The translations under genes were made by a program, and so were the position numbers. The notes beneath the pieces were generated by a model that had not been told where the DNA came from, made no database searches, and worked only from the letters and a program-made list of their open reading frames with translations. Shown here piece after piece: positions 12,659 to 25,158 of a stretch of DNA of 64,000 nucleotides (positions are counted from its first letter, which is position 1; the number at the start of each line of letters is the position of its first letter). The DNA is from Paramecium pentaurelia (lineage: Eukaryota; Ciliophora; Oligohymenophorea; Peniculida; Parameciidae), in assembly GCA_905183005.1 (NCBI GenBank), contig CAJJDO010000125.1, positions 255,966 to 319,965 of the forward strand, given 5' to 3'.

Positions 12659-12706
12659 AATTAAAAAAATATTAGTTTTTTAACATAAATGTCTTTTAAT
12701 TATAGC

Positions 12707-13670
12707 TCAATCAAAGCAGATATCATTGAATTGATGATCATCGAGCAATTGAATCATTCCATCATTCTCAACTAAAGCATTAGTTAACATCAAAGGAGGT
12801 TGTCCATATAATTGTTCCATCTTATCAATGGTGCTATCAGAATCCTCTCCTTTGACCTTCTTCTAACTAGGAAGTATTAATTCCTCATTGTCAGATTAAA
12901 TTAAATCTTCAAGAGCACGTTTCTTAATTTTTATACTTTTATTATACTTGCAAACAATCATCTTATAATTGTTGTTGACCTAAAAAGTAATCCTTCAATT
13001 TCTATAACTTCTTATTTCCATTAAATCTAATAATCTCATCAATTCAATATTTACTTTTCTTGAACCAATTAGTTTCTTAATTATTAATTACATTGTAATA
13101 TTTTATTATTTTATTCAATCAGAATCTTGCACACTTTCTCTAACTCTTACTATTTGGTCATTATCTATTAAATTTGTTTCTAATTTTTGTTTGATCCATA
13201 ATAATATTACATCTGATATATTTTAATTACGATGGGGTTTCAATTCCATTATAGCAAATTAATCTTCACCATGTTCTCCTGATTTTCTCTTTATTTTCTT
13301 CAATAGATTTCTAATTTTAACAATTATACTTACCGTTGATCCTTTTTAAAATGAGGATGAATGAACTCATTCTCTTTTTAATCACTTCTTGATTTATGAA
13401 ATCCATACATGTTCATCTAATCAATATCAATTTTTTAATATTTACTTATCTTACAAAAGAAGCAAAATTCCTGTGTTTAAAATACATAGGTAAAACTTGA
13501 TCTTGAAAAGCTATTACGTTCTTCACTAAAAAACCTGAACCATCTTCATTCCAACCTACAATATCTTATAATTAAGGATTCTTTGAATAATTATTAAGAT
13601 CTACTTCTAAAATATCATATGTTTTCTATAAAAAAGCTGGAATAGAAGACTAACTACGTGATTTTGACAT
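12707..13670 (-). CDS. Heat shock transcription factor (HSF)
   Basis: HSF binds nGAAn repeats in heat-shock promoters as a trimer. The DNA-binding domain is clear: SIPAFLQKTYDILE, DIVGWNEDGSGFLVKN, FQDQVLPMYFKHRNFASFVRQ, then after a 29-nt intron MNMYGFHKSRSDQ and FIHPHFKKDQ, then after a 23-nt intron NLLKKIKRKS. Downstream a trimerisation coiled coil (LIEQNNKILQCNQQLRNQLVQEK) appears only if a 25-nt intron with acceptor CAAG (13127-13151) is removed; two further introns of 28 and 25 nt (the last ending TTAAG) keep the frame to the acidic C-terminus and the stop at 12707. Without those AAG acceptors the gene would look broken by TGA. About 275 residues. Confidence 0.92.
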
Positions 13671-13867
13671 TAATTATACAATATTTTTATTAATAATTTC
13701 TTATTATAATATTAGAAAATTATCGAATGTTCTATTCTTCCTTAAGATACATCAAAATTCAATTCCAAAAACATTCTAGATTATCTTTACACTCCCCTTT
13801 ATTAATTATTCTTTATTTTAAATAAAAAAAATCTGATTATAAATATCAATCTTGAATTATTTAAACA

Positions 13868-14524
13868 TCATTAATGTTAAGACTTTAATCTTTCTGCTCT
13901 TGATCTTCTCCTATTTTGTGATATATCATTTTCTTAATGAGTATCAAATCTTCGCATCCTATCTTCATTAATTGAGGAATTTAATTATTTTAATGGTGAT
14001 ACTTTCCCATCAATTCTTGAACTATGATTCTATTCACCCTTACACCCTCCTTTTCGTTCCTATTTCTTCTTTAATGATCTATCCGTCAAAATTTGATTGT
14101 CTCGATTAGATTATTAGAGTAACTGTTCTACTTTGAAAGCTTTGGGATAATGCAAAGTATAATCATTTTGATAATCAAATTATAACTTTTCCAAATACCT
14201 CTATGTAGTTAAATTATTAATTATTGTTTCCTCTAAACTATCTGTATTTATATCAGAATTGGTCTACAAAGAAGATTAAATTTTACAACGTTAAGATTAG
14301 AATGTACATGTATTTGATCTAAACTATAAATAATATATTTACAATGAATCATTTTCACTCAAGCATTCATTTCTAATAATTTTTGTTGGAAAGAATAGAG
14401 TATATATTTCTTCGCTATCCTTTGAAATTCTTTCTTTTATAATGTATTTCATCTCTTCTTCATTAATAATCTTATCCTTTTCATAAATGACTCCAAATCT
14501 CTCAATACATTGTTTCAAATCCAT
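13868..14524 (-). CDS. Hypothetical basic protein, 218 residues
   Basis: Intronless under the ciliate code, from MDLKQCIERFGVIYEKDK at 14524 to TGA at 13868. The N-terminal 60 residues are acidic/helical and include an IYTLFFPTKII segment. The rest is Ser/Gln/Lys/Arg-rich and ends RRRSRAERLKSQHQ. An LxxSxR-type charged C-terminus is visible but no domain is recognised. A potential 19-nt GT-AG segment at about 14330 is ignored because the unspliced frame stays open and coherent. Confidence 0.7.
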
Positions 14525-14528
14525 TTTT

Positions 14529-14816
14529 TCAATTCCATTTAATTTATTATATTACTAAATCATACTAGTTAGACAACTTTATTATATGCCATATTTGTAT
14601 AAACACTTTAGATATCTTTAAGAATAATTTTAAGGTTTACTTACGATGCATTTATTAATATTTGTTATCAATAATTTTTACATTTTACATCAATTAACAT
14701 TATTGATTTAATAATTGTTCCTTTAAGTATTTATTCTCTCTTTCAAGTTCTTCCAATCTGCAAATGAATTTATTCAATTGAATTTGTAAGTCTTTCAACT
14801 TTTAACTATCTTGCAT
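14529..14816 (-). CDS. Possible small leucine-zipper-like protein
   Basis: The first 42 codons encode a convincing amphipathic helix (MQDSQKLKDLQIQLNKF, then RLEELERENKYLKEQL) with Leu/Ile heptads. The remainder is compositionally weaker, and the frame only ends at TGA 14529, five bases before the next gene's start codon, so the true 3' end may involve a missed intron (a GTAAGTAAACC...TTAAAG segment near 14625 is a candidate). It could also be a short upstream transcript. Confidence 0.4.
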
Positions 14817-15235
14817 ATTAATTTTAAATTATAACAATCATTCATTATAAAACATCATTATTTTTAATCGAAGACTATAATATAAATTATCATATTGATT
14901 ACATTCATACTTATTTCTAATCCTATGTCATTGATTAATTTAAATTAAAGATCTTAAAGTCTTAATAAACAACTATCAACAAAATAGAAATAATAACAAT
15001 CAAAACTTATTATTGTTTAGAAATTTTAAGGATAACCTTCAAATCAAATAATTCAATTAAAAAAGCACATAAATATTATTTGTATTAATTCTAATATTTC
15101 AGTTCTATTTAGATAATTAACATTCACTTTTGATATTAACTAGTATTTAAATTGTTTTACTACTTCATTATTACCTTCTTCTTTAAGTTTCAAACATTAA
15201 TTAAATAAATGTAATTATAAGATGGAAACAATTTG
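14817..15235. other. Intergenic interval between divergent genes
   Basis: About 420 bp, AT-rich, between a minus-strand start at 14816 and the SLC44 start at 15236. It presumably contains both promoters; nothing else is seen. Confidence 0.5.
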
Positions 15236-17215
15236 ATGCTTAACCTTTCCAATGGTCCCATAGACAATAGTAGAAGATCCTGCACAAATGTATTTTGTGC
15301 CATCCTCTATGCCGGCATATTGTTGAGTATCTTTGGGATAGGCGTGTACATGAATCAAAGCGGAAATGTTTCACAGATAGACCGAGGATATGACCCTGAT
15401 CGTAAATAGAAACAAATATGATAAAGATAGACCATGTGGAATGGAGACATTGAGAGATTATCCATTCATTTACTTCACTACACTTAATAGTGATTTCTTA
15501 TGGAAGACTGTTTGCGTTTAGGAATGTCCAAGTGTTCCAATTGCCAAACACAAACATTTGTAATTGAATCCTCCAACAAGTACAACTGTTCCGACAACAA
15601 CAACACCCATTGGAGCAACCTAAAATTCATAATTAAAATGTGCTGTAAATTCAGTAGTAACTTCTTGTAATTAAGCCACTTTATATAACAGCATTAAATG
15701 TAACATATTTATATATATAAAAAAGTTGATTAAAGAGTTTGCATACCAACAGATCCAGAATAATTTAAAATAGTTTAAGAAGCATTAAAAATGGGTTTCT
15801 TACATTAATTAATATCTGATATCAGTGGAGCCAAGTATACATTATTTATTTTCATTGTAATTGGAACCTGCTTTACTATAGCATTCACTTATTTATTGAA
15901 ATGGTGTAGCAAAACTGTAATTTGGTTTATCATTTTTATAATTGTTTTGTTGTCCATTTTCTTTGGCTATTATAGTTATTTGTAATATAAAGCAGCGTAA
16001 TTAATAAATCAATTTAAGTAGATCAAATATGACAATTAGTTTATCACCAACTGGATATTTATTATAATCAATTGTATGGTGGTGTTTTGGATTGGGTACA
16101 ATAGTTTTGACAATTTGTTTTTACAAACGAATCAATCTAGCCATTGCAATTATTAAGTCAGCATCTGATTTTGTTACTAAAAATGTAAGTATTGTAATAG
16201 TACCTGTATTTTCAACTATTGTTACTCTTATTTTATCAATTATATTTATTTATATAGCATTGTAATTATTATATTAATATTTAGTTTAATATGCTCAACT
16301 GGTAAACCTGGAGATAAATAATAATAATGGCCTTTTGGATAATTGAAATATACATTTATTGAATATTTTAGTGGATTCTATTTGTTATTTACAACATTTT
16401 GGACATATTCATTAATAATTGGAGTTAATAGTTTTATAATAGCAGGTTCTGTCTGTGTGTGGTATTGGTAATAAGGAAAGAGCGGTTAAGAACATGTTTA
16501 ACCTCTCAATTCATCATGGAAAAGATGTTTTGTTTATCATTTTGGTTCAATTGTTTTAGGTGCATTATTATTGGGTTTAATATCAATATTTAGATCATTC
16601 TTTGAATATCTATATGTATTTAGTATTCATATAATTAAAATAGAGAAATGCTGAATATATGCGTAATACAGATGGATGTTAATTTTGTTTTAAGTGTTGT
16701 GCATGTTGTATATGGTGTTTTGAAAGGTTTTTGCAATATTTGAATCAAAATATTTATGTTTAAATAAATATGACAGGAGATGGTTTTTTTCATGCTGCTA
16801 AAAAAGGATTGGATATTATGTCTAATAATCCTTCAATAGTAATGTAAGTTGTTGGTTTAGGAGATTTAATAAATAACATAGCAAGAATAATGATTACATT
16901 ATCTATCTCAATGTTCTTTTTTAGATCCATTTCGGAATTACCTTAATTATTATTTGGAGGAATTGTGATTAATCCATATAATCCAACTTTATTATTAGCA
17001 ATCATTATTTTTGTAATTGCCAGTGTCTTTACTAATATATTTGGAGTTTCAATAGAAAGCATACTTCATTTATATTGTATTGATTAAGAAATAGCCAGGG
17101 CTAAATAAAGTTCAGATGATGCTGAAATGTGTCCTGCGGTAATAATAATAATTTATAATTATAGGCATTAAGAGAATTTTTAAATGATAAGGTTTTTACA
17201 TAATAATAAAAATGA
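15236..17215 (+). CDS. Choline-transporter-like protein (SLC44/CTL family)
   Basis: Multi-pass membrane protein of the CTL family, implicated in choline uptake. The N-terminus has the family signature NGPIDNSRRSCTNVFCAILY running into the first membrane helix. A large extracellular loop with Cys residues follows (PCGMETL, VCVQECPSVP), plus a Thr/Pro stretch of the loop. Then come several hydrophobic helices, YKRINLAIAIIKSASDFV, the conserved YHFGSIVLGALLLG, DGCQFCFKCCACCIW and the C-terminal conserved region (VGLGDLINNIARIM, ISELPQLLFGG, MCPAALREFL). Introns of 22-28 nt are needed, among them GTAGATCAAATATGACAATTAG at about 16019 and the last one (26 nt) before ALREFL. The start at 15236 is the nearest in-frame Met; a spliced upstream exon is possible. 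Confidence 0.9.
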
Positions 17216-17237
17216 TATATTAATAAAGAATTCATAA

Positions 17238-17887
17238 TCAATAATCTTTTTTTGTATTTGATCTTGATAATTTATTATTATTGTTCTTTTGACTTTAATT
17301 TTATTCACCTAAATCTAATGTTGATAGAAAATCTTTAATTTTATTCACATTTTCATTTAAATCATTCAATAATACCCAATATGAATAAAAGCTTTCTTAA
17401 TTTATATATATAGATAATTATTACTCTTATTTTCTTATTTAAATTCAATTAATTAATCATTATAAGTCTCCTATTGTTTTGTAATTGATTGAACTTTTGT
17501 TTCTAAATCTATCATTTTGTCTCAAATAATACTAAGATATATTAATACTTTAAATTTCATTAGATCTTATTGGAGATTCTAATTTCTCTATTTTTACAAT
17601 CTCCTTATTTTTTGGAGAGAAAGGATGATGCAAAGACATGAATTGACTTTAGAGTTAAAGAATTTATGTTTCTTATGATCTCAATTACTCTTCAATTGGT
17701 CTTATATACATATATATAGTATTTTCAATGATTTTCTCAATGAAACATATAATTTGTTATGTTAGTTCTTCTTTTTGCAATTCCTTATCATTATTGACAG
17801 ATTTACTCTTTTACATTTTCTTTTTTTGATTAAATATATAATTACCATTTCAACTAAGGATTCTATAATACTCTCGAATTTAAACAT
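17238..17887 (-). CDS. Coiled-coil protein B of a tandem paralog pair
   Basis: Short first exon MFKFESIIESLVEM, then a 26-nt intron (GTAATTATATATTTAATC...AAAAG), then a Gln/Glu/Lys-rich body. A 28-nt intron restores the coiled-coil segment KMIDLETKVQSITKQQETYN, and a 29-nt intron joins QENKK to SFYSYWVLLNDLNENVNKI. The C-terminus is Ser/Asn/Lys-rich (SRSNTKKDY). The segment YWVLLNDLNENVNKIKDFL aligns with CWVVLGDVNERVEKMQKYL of the adjacent gene, and both genes share the layout: short first exon, early intron, central coil, intron, W-containing motif. Its stop lies 22 bp from the SLC44 stop on the other strand. Function unknown. Confidence 0.75.
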
Positions 17888-17932
17888 TTTAAAAATTATT
17901 ATTTTAACTAATAATAAAATAAACAATTATAT

Positions 17933-18788
17933 TCATGTTGCTTTGATATATGAAGCAGCTTTTTATAATAAACCTCTTCCTGACTTCTTTTTTTCTATTT
18001 ATTCATCCAAATACTTCTACATTTTTTCTACTCTTTCATTAACATCACCAAGAACAACCCAACAAGCATTACATTTCTCTAATAAATCCATCATATCTAA
18101 ATACCTTTAACTTATCTTACAGTATCATTTACTTTAGTATCATTTAATTCTTATTTGAGTTAATAAATTTTATCATCAAATTGTGATAATAACTCTAAAG
18201 GATAATCAACTAGTAATACTTTATTATATATCATCAGAATTGTTAAATATCTAAAGGGTTTATTTCAATTATGCTCTAAGATATAATAGAATATATAATT
18301 TTTACTAAGTATCCATTAATAAACTTATCATATTATCATGGTTTTGTAATTTTTTTCTTACTCTATCTATTTCTTCAATTTCTATCTATTTTCCACTTTC
18401 AATTACTTTTTCTGACACTCCTACACTCCTCATCACTGGAGTAAACTGAATGAAAAATAATATTTTACTTGATTAAAACTCTTTATCACAAGTTCTTTAA
18501 TCTTAGCCAAATCTGACTCCAATTAATCAATTTATTATTTTATAGGTTCTACTAATTTATTACAAGTGATCTTGGCCACTTCTGTAAATATGTTAGCTAT
18601 GCTTGTCATCAACTTTTCTTTCTCAACCAATTTATCAATTATGCATTCATTATGGTGATGAAAATACCCTTTTTATAATTATTATTATGCCTTCTTATTT
18701 AAATACTAAGGTTAAATATAATTGTTAATACTTTATCAACTGCTTTCTCTACTTTCTCATCAAAATCCTTCTCAGTATACTTTTTCAT
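17933..18788 (-). CDS. Coiled-coil protein A of a tandem paralog pair
   Basis: First exon MKKYTEKDFDEKVEKAVDK, 26-nt intron, then YFHHHNECIIDKLVEKE and a long helical region (ANIFTEVAKITCNKLVEPI). Further introns of 23, 25 and 26 nt keep the frame; the last joins NDTVRQVK to EKCNACWVVLGDVNERVEKM. The protein ends LLQKAASYIKAT. Sequence and exon layout match the downstream gene at 17238-17887, so the two arose by local duplication and have diverged strongly in the middle. No named domain is recognised. Confidence 0.75.
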
Positions 18789-18844
18789 CTTATATATATA
18801 TATATATATAATTTTGAAAGGTAAAGAAATTATTTAATGTATTT

Positions 18845-20908
18845 TCAATTGATTTAAGAACATAATTATTTTTATTGAACAAAACTCACATAATTACTTC
18901 TGGTTGAATTGAGATCATTAGTTTTACTTGATTTAAATTTCAATCTTAGTTTATCAATAGACTAATTATTGCTAATATTGTTGATATCACTTTAATGATG
19001 AATTTTTGATTCGAATTGCTTTTACACATTTCTATAAGATGCCTAAATCACCTTTTAAATCTATTTAGCTTTCTTCTCTGGATTCTCTGATTTGAAAGCC
19101 TATTAATACATCAAAGACAAAACAAGATTATCTTTATGCACTCTAGGAAGTGTGCTAAGAGTGTCTAATACTGTCTATAATGGAGGATTTTAGGGTATGT
19201 GAAGCGAAGGCAATTATCCATAAGATTAATGAACATTCTCAGTCTTAATCACTGGTTAAGAAGATCTAGATGTTAATGAAGTAAATTCAGTGCTATTTTC
19301 ATTCTAAACGTCAGCTTATGTTTTTATTGTAAATTAATTTCTAATACAATTTTCATCTTGAGATTATTAAACTACTTATGGTTTCTTCAATAATCTTGCT
19401 TAATATTGTTGCAAAGTATTGCTGTATACTTTTTATAACACACTTTAATTTTAAGTATTAACTATTTTCATGCTCTTTAGATCTTCATCTGTAATATTCT
19501 ATAATAATTTAACTTAAGATAGTTTTTATCCTTGAGATTCAACTAATTTCTTATTAAGAATATGTTTAGCTTAAAAATTTGGTTTATTTTATTAAACATC
19601 CTGGGCAGCCTTAAAAATCTAATTATATATAAAACTATTTTACTTCATCTTATTGTTGAATAGTCTATTAAGCAGCTTCACATTTATTTTACCAATGTTT
19701 AAATATAATATTTGAATTCTTTTTCATATTTTCAAAAATAGAATAATTACCTAAATTATCAAAGAATTATCTCTTTCTTATTCTATACACATGTAATTTT
19801 GGTGTAATAACTTTAGCCTTATTGAATCGAGAAATTTTTAACATTATTTCAACTTCTCCAAATCCTTAATATTATCCATATGATGATAAAATTATTTGTT
19901 TTTAACCTACTTTTTTTGATAATTCAATCTCACCATCAATTATAAAATAGATATGAGTAGCTTTATCATCCTCCTTATATAAAATTTCACCAGCATGATG
20001 TGTTATCATTTTACATTCTAAAATTATACCCATAAATTCTGATGGTTCAATAAATTAAAATAAAGGAGTTTTGGAAAAGTAATTTATTTTATTATCTAAT
20101 GCAGCACTCATATAAGGATTGATTAATTCTAAATATGCCATTTCACTCAAGTATATTAAATGAGTCTATTCTAATGCATAAACGGTTGATGATCTAGCTG
20201 TGTCTAACTTAATAGCAGCCTCTCCAAATGAACTTTTATAGCTCTTTATTTACATACTCTCCTTAAAATAGTATTTTCAATATAATGTAATCTGGGAACA
20301 CACTATTCAATCCATATGGATCCTAATCTGTCCTTTTAACAGGCTTTGAATTCTCATTGTAATCCAACTTATTAGATCCAACCATCTTCTCTTTTGGTTT
20401 CATCACTACCACCTTTCCTTCTAATATTATATAAAATCTCTTATTTTAATCTCCTTATCGATAAACAGGATTCAATTATGGTACTGATTGAAATCTAAAT
20501 ATATTTTTTAGCATACCTAAATTCAGAGTAAATACGACCTAATAACTCAGGAGGCACTTCTTTTCTAATTTCCTTAATCTTTTTAATTTAACTTAATTAT
20601 TCAATTAAAATAGATGATGTTGGTATTATCATATTGGATAAGGTTACAATACTCTTTCTAGAATATCTACGATAATAATTTTCAGGATTCACATTCTCTG
20701 TAATAGGTCTCACTCCTAATTCATTTCTTATCGATTCAATATCAATAAGTTTCTTTTATTTTTTTACATCTCGGTGTTAAGTTTATTTCTATGTCCCTTT
20801 CTACATTTGTTTAGATTCATTATCAGAATCGGAATCACTAGGTTGTTGTAAAAAGTCAAAATTAGTCTTTGTTTGAATACTAAAGGATGATTGCATATAA
20901 GAAGTCAT
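18845..20908 (-). CDS. Protein with two cyclic-nucleotide-binding domains
   Basis: Starts MTSYMQSSFSIQTKTNFDFL with an Asp/Ser/Lys-rich N-terminus. The first CNB-like domain has YRQGDQNKRFYIILEGKVVV, a long insertion, then FQGDSFGEAAIKLDTARSST, the phosphate-binding-cassette-like GExA...R(S/T)S signature (read after removing a 25-nt intron). The second has HHAGEILYKEDDKATHIYFI and IDGEIELSKKV, then YQGFGEVEIM, where the cassette is degenerate (no Arg after the Glu). The C-terminal 250 residues are Gln-rich and helical without a kinase or channel domain. It could be a PKA-regulatory-like or CNB effector protein; the RRxS inhibitor motif of PKA-R is not evident, so the role is open. A PDE gene lies 6 kb away. 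Confidence 0.82.
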
Positions 20909-21133
20909 TTATATAAAATAATTGATTTTTTTAATTTAATCCTATATACTATTTTATTCATCATTATATACTCTTTGGTAATTTAATAATAATAATCGAA
21001 AATTTATTAAGAAATGAAGAATAAAATAAAAGCTAATGATGAAATTTATATTGAATTTATCAAATTTAATGAATAGAATAATTAAAATTCATAAATTATA
21101 TTAAAATGTATTCTAATAGATTGCAGTATTAAA

Positions 21134-22780
21134 TCATTCTTTCTTCTTCTTTTTTTTTTTTCCTTTTTTTTCTTCAAAAGGATTAACTAACATAGATTAG
21201 CCAATATCCATCATTTTATTATTAAAGTCTTCTTATTGAGTAGGTACCATAATTCCAGATAATAATGAGTTTATTTAAATTGGAATTTTATGTTTTGCAA
21301 ATCTATTTTTTATATCCAATACTTCTTATAGATTTAATTCATTAACTCTTGTTGGACTATTTCTCTATAATAATTGAGAGAATTTATTATGAAGTGAATT
21401 GGATCTAAGTTTTGTTGCATAAATTGATAAAGATGATGGTTATTCATCAGTTTAATTATCTGTAGAACTTAAATTTAATAAATCTTTGTATGCTCTTCTA
21501 GCATTAGCAACTCTTTATGCAGATGCCTTACCTTCCAAAAATGTAGTATCAATAGCTGAATCATACTATCTATTCTATGATTATATAATAATAGGTAATG
21601 GTTTTAAATTAATTACTTTTGAATCTTATTAATTTTATAATCCAACAGATTAAGTTCTTCTTTTATCAATTTCAGCATATCTACTACCATAATATTATGA
21701 ATCTATTCTTCTATCAATTTCTTTTTCTATTCTAGCTTTATTTTTAGACCAAACATTCATAGAATTAATAATTTCTTCATCCATTTTTTTATCTTCTACT
21801 TCTTTCTATCTAAATTAAATCCATCTATTCTATAGATTTAATTCAATTTCTTAATTTGATGGTTAATACAATTAATAATTTTATCTATTTTCAAATTATT
21901 TATTTAAATCTTTAAATTCTAAATTAACGTCATCTTTTTAAAATACTTTTATCTTAGGTACCATATTAATAATTATTTTTTTCTTCGCTTCATCATCCTC
22001 ATTCCCTAATAATTCTCCATCAATCGCAATCTCACCTTCTGTTTATTCTTAACTTTATTGTAGATTGTCATCCTATTCTTTTTAAGGTAATGAGACTACT
22101 TTAGGAAAGGTACTCTTCACTTGAATTTGAGGCACAATATTATTCAATTGATTAAATTGTCTTCTTTTATATTATTTTAATCTAAATGATTAATAACTCC
22201 AAATACCTTAAGTATGGCGGATCACAATTGTTATGCATTGTTCTGTTCTTCTCCTTATAATCCCTGAGTTGATCATCAATTTATTTACTTGGTAAAGCCA
22301 TTGTCTAATCTTAAATGATTAATCTTGTATCATCACTTGTAGTAATTTTACCTATTTCATTCTCTTGTGTCTTTATTGCATCTCTGTTATTCTATACAAA
22401 AAAACCATAAACTTTTTCAAGGAATATCAATTAAGCATCCCTTCCTTTTGCGATTGCTGCTTCTCTTAATAAATTTACAATATTTTAGTAAAAATTGTAA
22501 CGAGTTGGCATTGTTGGAATAATTCTACCTTATTTTAAGAAAGTTTAAATCTAAAACATGAAATAGAAATGATTACTTCTTTATTGAAATTTTAAATAGA
22601 TTTGATTATGGTGTTAAACTTTTTATTATCTTCAAAATGAACACTCTTTAGTTCCTCTATATCAAATAATTAATAATTAAATTTAGTATGCCATAATCTT
22701 GTGCTATTGTAGAATTACAACTTATCAGCATCACTTATATTCTAAAGTACATGTGATTTTTCGAACCCTGATTAATTCAT
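21134..22780 (-). CDS. Conserved-looking hypothetical protein with poly-Lys tail
   Basis: Starts MNQSGFEKSHVLQNISDADK. The first 200 residues look folded (FYNSTRLWHTKFNYQLFD, PTRYNFYQNIVNLLREAAIA, IFLEKVYGFFVQNNRD), then comes a charged central region and Ser-rich C-terminal part, ending EEKKGKKKKKKE before TGA. Two introns are required: 26 nt (GTAATCATTTC...TTTTAG) near 22560 and 25 nt (GTATTTGGAGTTATTAATCATTTAG) near 22200. The A/T homopolymer that encodes the Lys run (about 21150-21168) decides the stop: one base more or less would shift the C-terminus. I do not recognise the family. It is divergent from the next plus gene by only 41 bp. Confidence 0.75.
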
Positions 22781-22821
22781 TATTTTTATATATTTTTATT
22801 TTCTTAACTGATATTTTAAAA
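22781..22821. promoter_or_regulatory. Very short (41 bp) bidirectional promoter interval
   Basis: Only 41 bp separate the two divergent start codons at 22780 and 22822, so both core promoters and 5' UTRs must overlap each other or the coding regions. No motif is identified. Confidence 0.45.
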
Positions 22822-25133
22822 ATGAACTCCAAACAATAACATATGACAGCTTGTCCAGCAATTCTAAAAGGAGATGATCTTCCTGATGATACTCCACTTA
22901 AAGTGTAGAATTCTAATCTACCAAAATCTATATTTTCAAAGAAATTGATGCCTTAAATGAATAATGAAATTCTCTATGAAAGACTCAATTAAGAAGCTGA
23001 AATATTTAAGTAGAACAATATAATGTTAAAAGAATATTATGAATAAGAAGAATTAAGACCTTGTTCATTCGCTCCATAAACGCTGAATGACGGTTCGGAG
23101 AAAAGATCGCTTTATTAATTTTTATTCGATCAATAGAATCATGTTATGAGAGTAGAATAGAAATTGGAATAAATTAAATAAAATGAATTAGAACGTGATT
23201 TATAACATCCATATCATCCAAAAACTAATGAATTCAATTTTTCTAATAGAGATGAAACAATACCAACTTATGAAAGATTATACAATCTAAATTTAAAGAA
23301 ACCATCTGAACCATTACTTTAATAATCAGAATCTACAGTTGATAATAAACCATTAATTTAATAGATATCTTAAAATATGGTTCGTAATCAAAGGGTAGAA
23401 GACATTCTTTACTAAGATGCTTAAAGAAGATTATAGAAATAAAAAGAAGTATAAGAGAATAAGAATACTACTAAAGTAGTAACTGTAAATGTTAAATTTA
23501 CATCTAACAATAGTGAAAAAATAGTCGCTTAAAAATTTATTAGAGAATTTGAAACAGTTATAGATTGGATTTTTGATTAAACAGGATAGGATAGACCATC
23601 AAATGTATCATTTTCAATTGATTATCTTAAATTAGGAGAAATATTATAAAGATTAGGATTTTTGAATTAATTATAATTAAAAGAAAGTAATGAAAAAGCT
23701 GTAGAATATGAAAATCTTCGTTTATCTGAAGAAAGAGCTTTATTATGTGAAATTTGGACTGTTTTAAGAGGAGATGAATTAGGAGGTATAAGTAAAAGAA
23801 ACTTATGTTTATTTTTATTAACTTTAATTGGAATTACAGATTTTAAAATAAAAGAATTACCATCTGCTTAAAATGAAGAAGTTCCAAATTATTAGAAATC
23901 TATACAACCATAATAACATAAAATAGTTACTGCTCATTAACCAAATGATAAACCTAAGTTAGGAACCATTGATAAAGATGGTAATATCATTTTCACATTG
24001 GAAGAAACAAAAAAGATTTAAAAATAATTTGATATTTTATATAGAAATAGATTAGGTTGTGAAGAATTAAAGAAAACTAATTGGAAAGATCAAAATCCTT
24101 ACAAACCATAAATATTGCCTTAATCAAAATAATTGGCTAATTAATTTAGAGAAAAAGTATTAGAATAAACTGCTAATCTAATTGATAATCAATTGATTAA
24201 AGTAAATATACCTGAAAATGGTTAAATTACACACGCAGATTTATTAGTATTATAAATGAAAGCTGTAGAATATCATAAAGAATAAAAGAAATAAGAAATA
24301 TTATAATAATAATTAGATAAATGTCCATTTAAACCATAATTAATAAACAATAATAATTAAAATAGTTAAAATAATGATGAAAAAAAAAGTTATTAAAAGA
24401 AATCAGAGAAATATTTGTAATTGTATTCATTGGCTAAACCTACTAAATAAAAAAGAGATAGAACAACTGAGGAAATAGAATATGAAAGATAATAAGAAGA
24501 ATGTACTTTCTAGCCTGGTCTTATAAATAAAGGAAGTTAATAATAAAAATAAGATAATCATTATGTAAATAAGGATGTAGATAAAACAGTATAAAGAATG
24601 AAATAAGCCAGATAGAGGAGAGAAGAAGTATAAGGTATGTTAGAAAGAGGATATAAAAGTAATAATAAATCAATTTAATCAAATTAATAGAATAAAGAAA
24701 GTAGAAGTTAGTCTTAGAATTAATTGAAATAAACTACATAATCATCAAGATAAAAAAGTTTATAATCATAAGAGTCTTAATAAATGAATACTTATTAATC
24801 TTAGAATTTTCATATGGATGAATCATAACCTAAAGAAGAATAGAGTATTGTTAGATCTGGCAGTTGTAAGACAGTAATTCTATATATTAATTAGAATAGG
24901 ATGAAAGAATTCCTTTATTATTTGTTGATGTAAATCTAGGACCAAATAAGACAGAGAGAATTGTTGTTTATGAAGGTGATTAATCTTTTGATTTGGCTGC
25001 TCGATTTGCTTAAGAACATAATTTGGATGAGTTTATGCAAAATAAATTAAAGGAGTTATTAGACTATTAAATAAGTGGATTATTAACAAAAATTGATGAA
25101 GAAGAAGGAGCCTTAAGTGATGGTGATTAATGA
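22822..25133 (+). CDS. Gln/Lys-rich protein with conserved C-terminal module
   Basis: About 760 residues, starting MNSKQHMTACPAILKGDD and including a DETIPTYERLYNLNLKK stretch that looks structured. A middle segment (KFIREFETVIDWIFDQTG, LRLSEERALLCEIWTVLRGDE, NLCLFLLTLIGITDFKIKEL) resembles an EF-hand-like or calponin-like helical domain without clear Ca ligands. After a basic Gln-rich linker and a 29-nt intron (GTAAGACAG...TTAATTAG), the C-terminus reads IPLLFVDVNLGP, ERIVVYEGDQSFDLAARFAQ and EHNLDEFMQNKLKELLDYQ. This is a compact beta-alpha module of the type seen at the ends of large ciliate coiled-coil proteins. Function unknown. Confidence 0.78.
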
Positions 25134-25158
25134 AATATATATATATATACTAAAAATA

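Noticed and set aside
13100..13160. HSF as a frameshifted pseudogene
   Set aside because: A 25-nt GTAAGA...CAAG intron and two later introns restore a perfect HSF trimerisation coil, so the gene is most likely intact.
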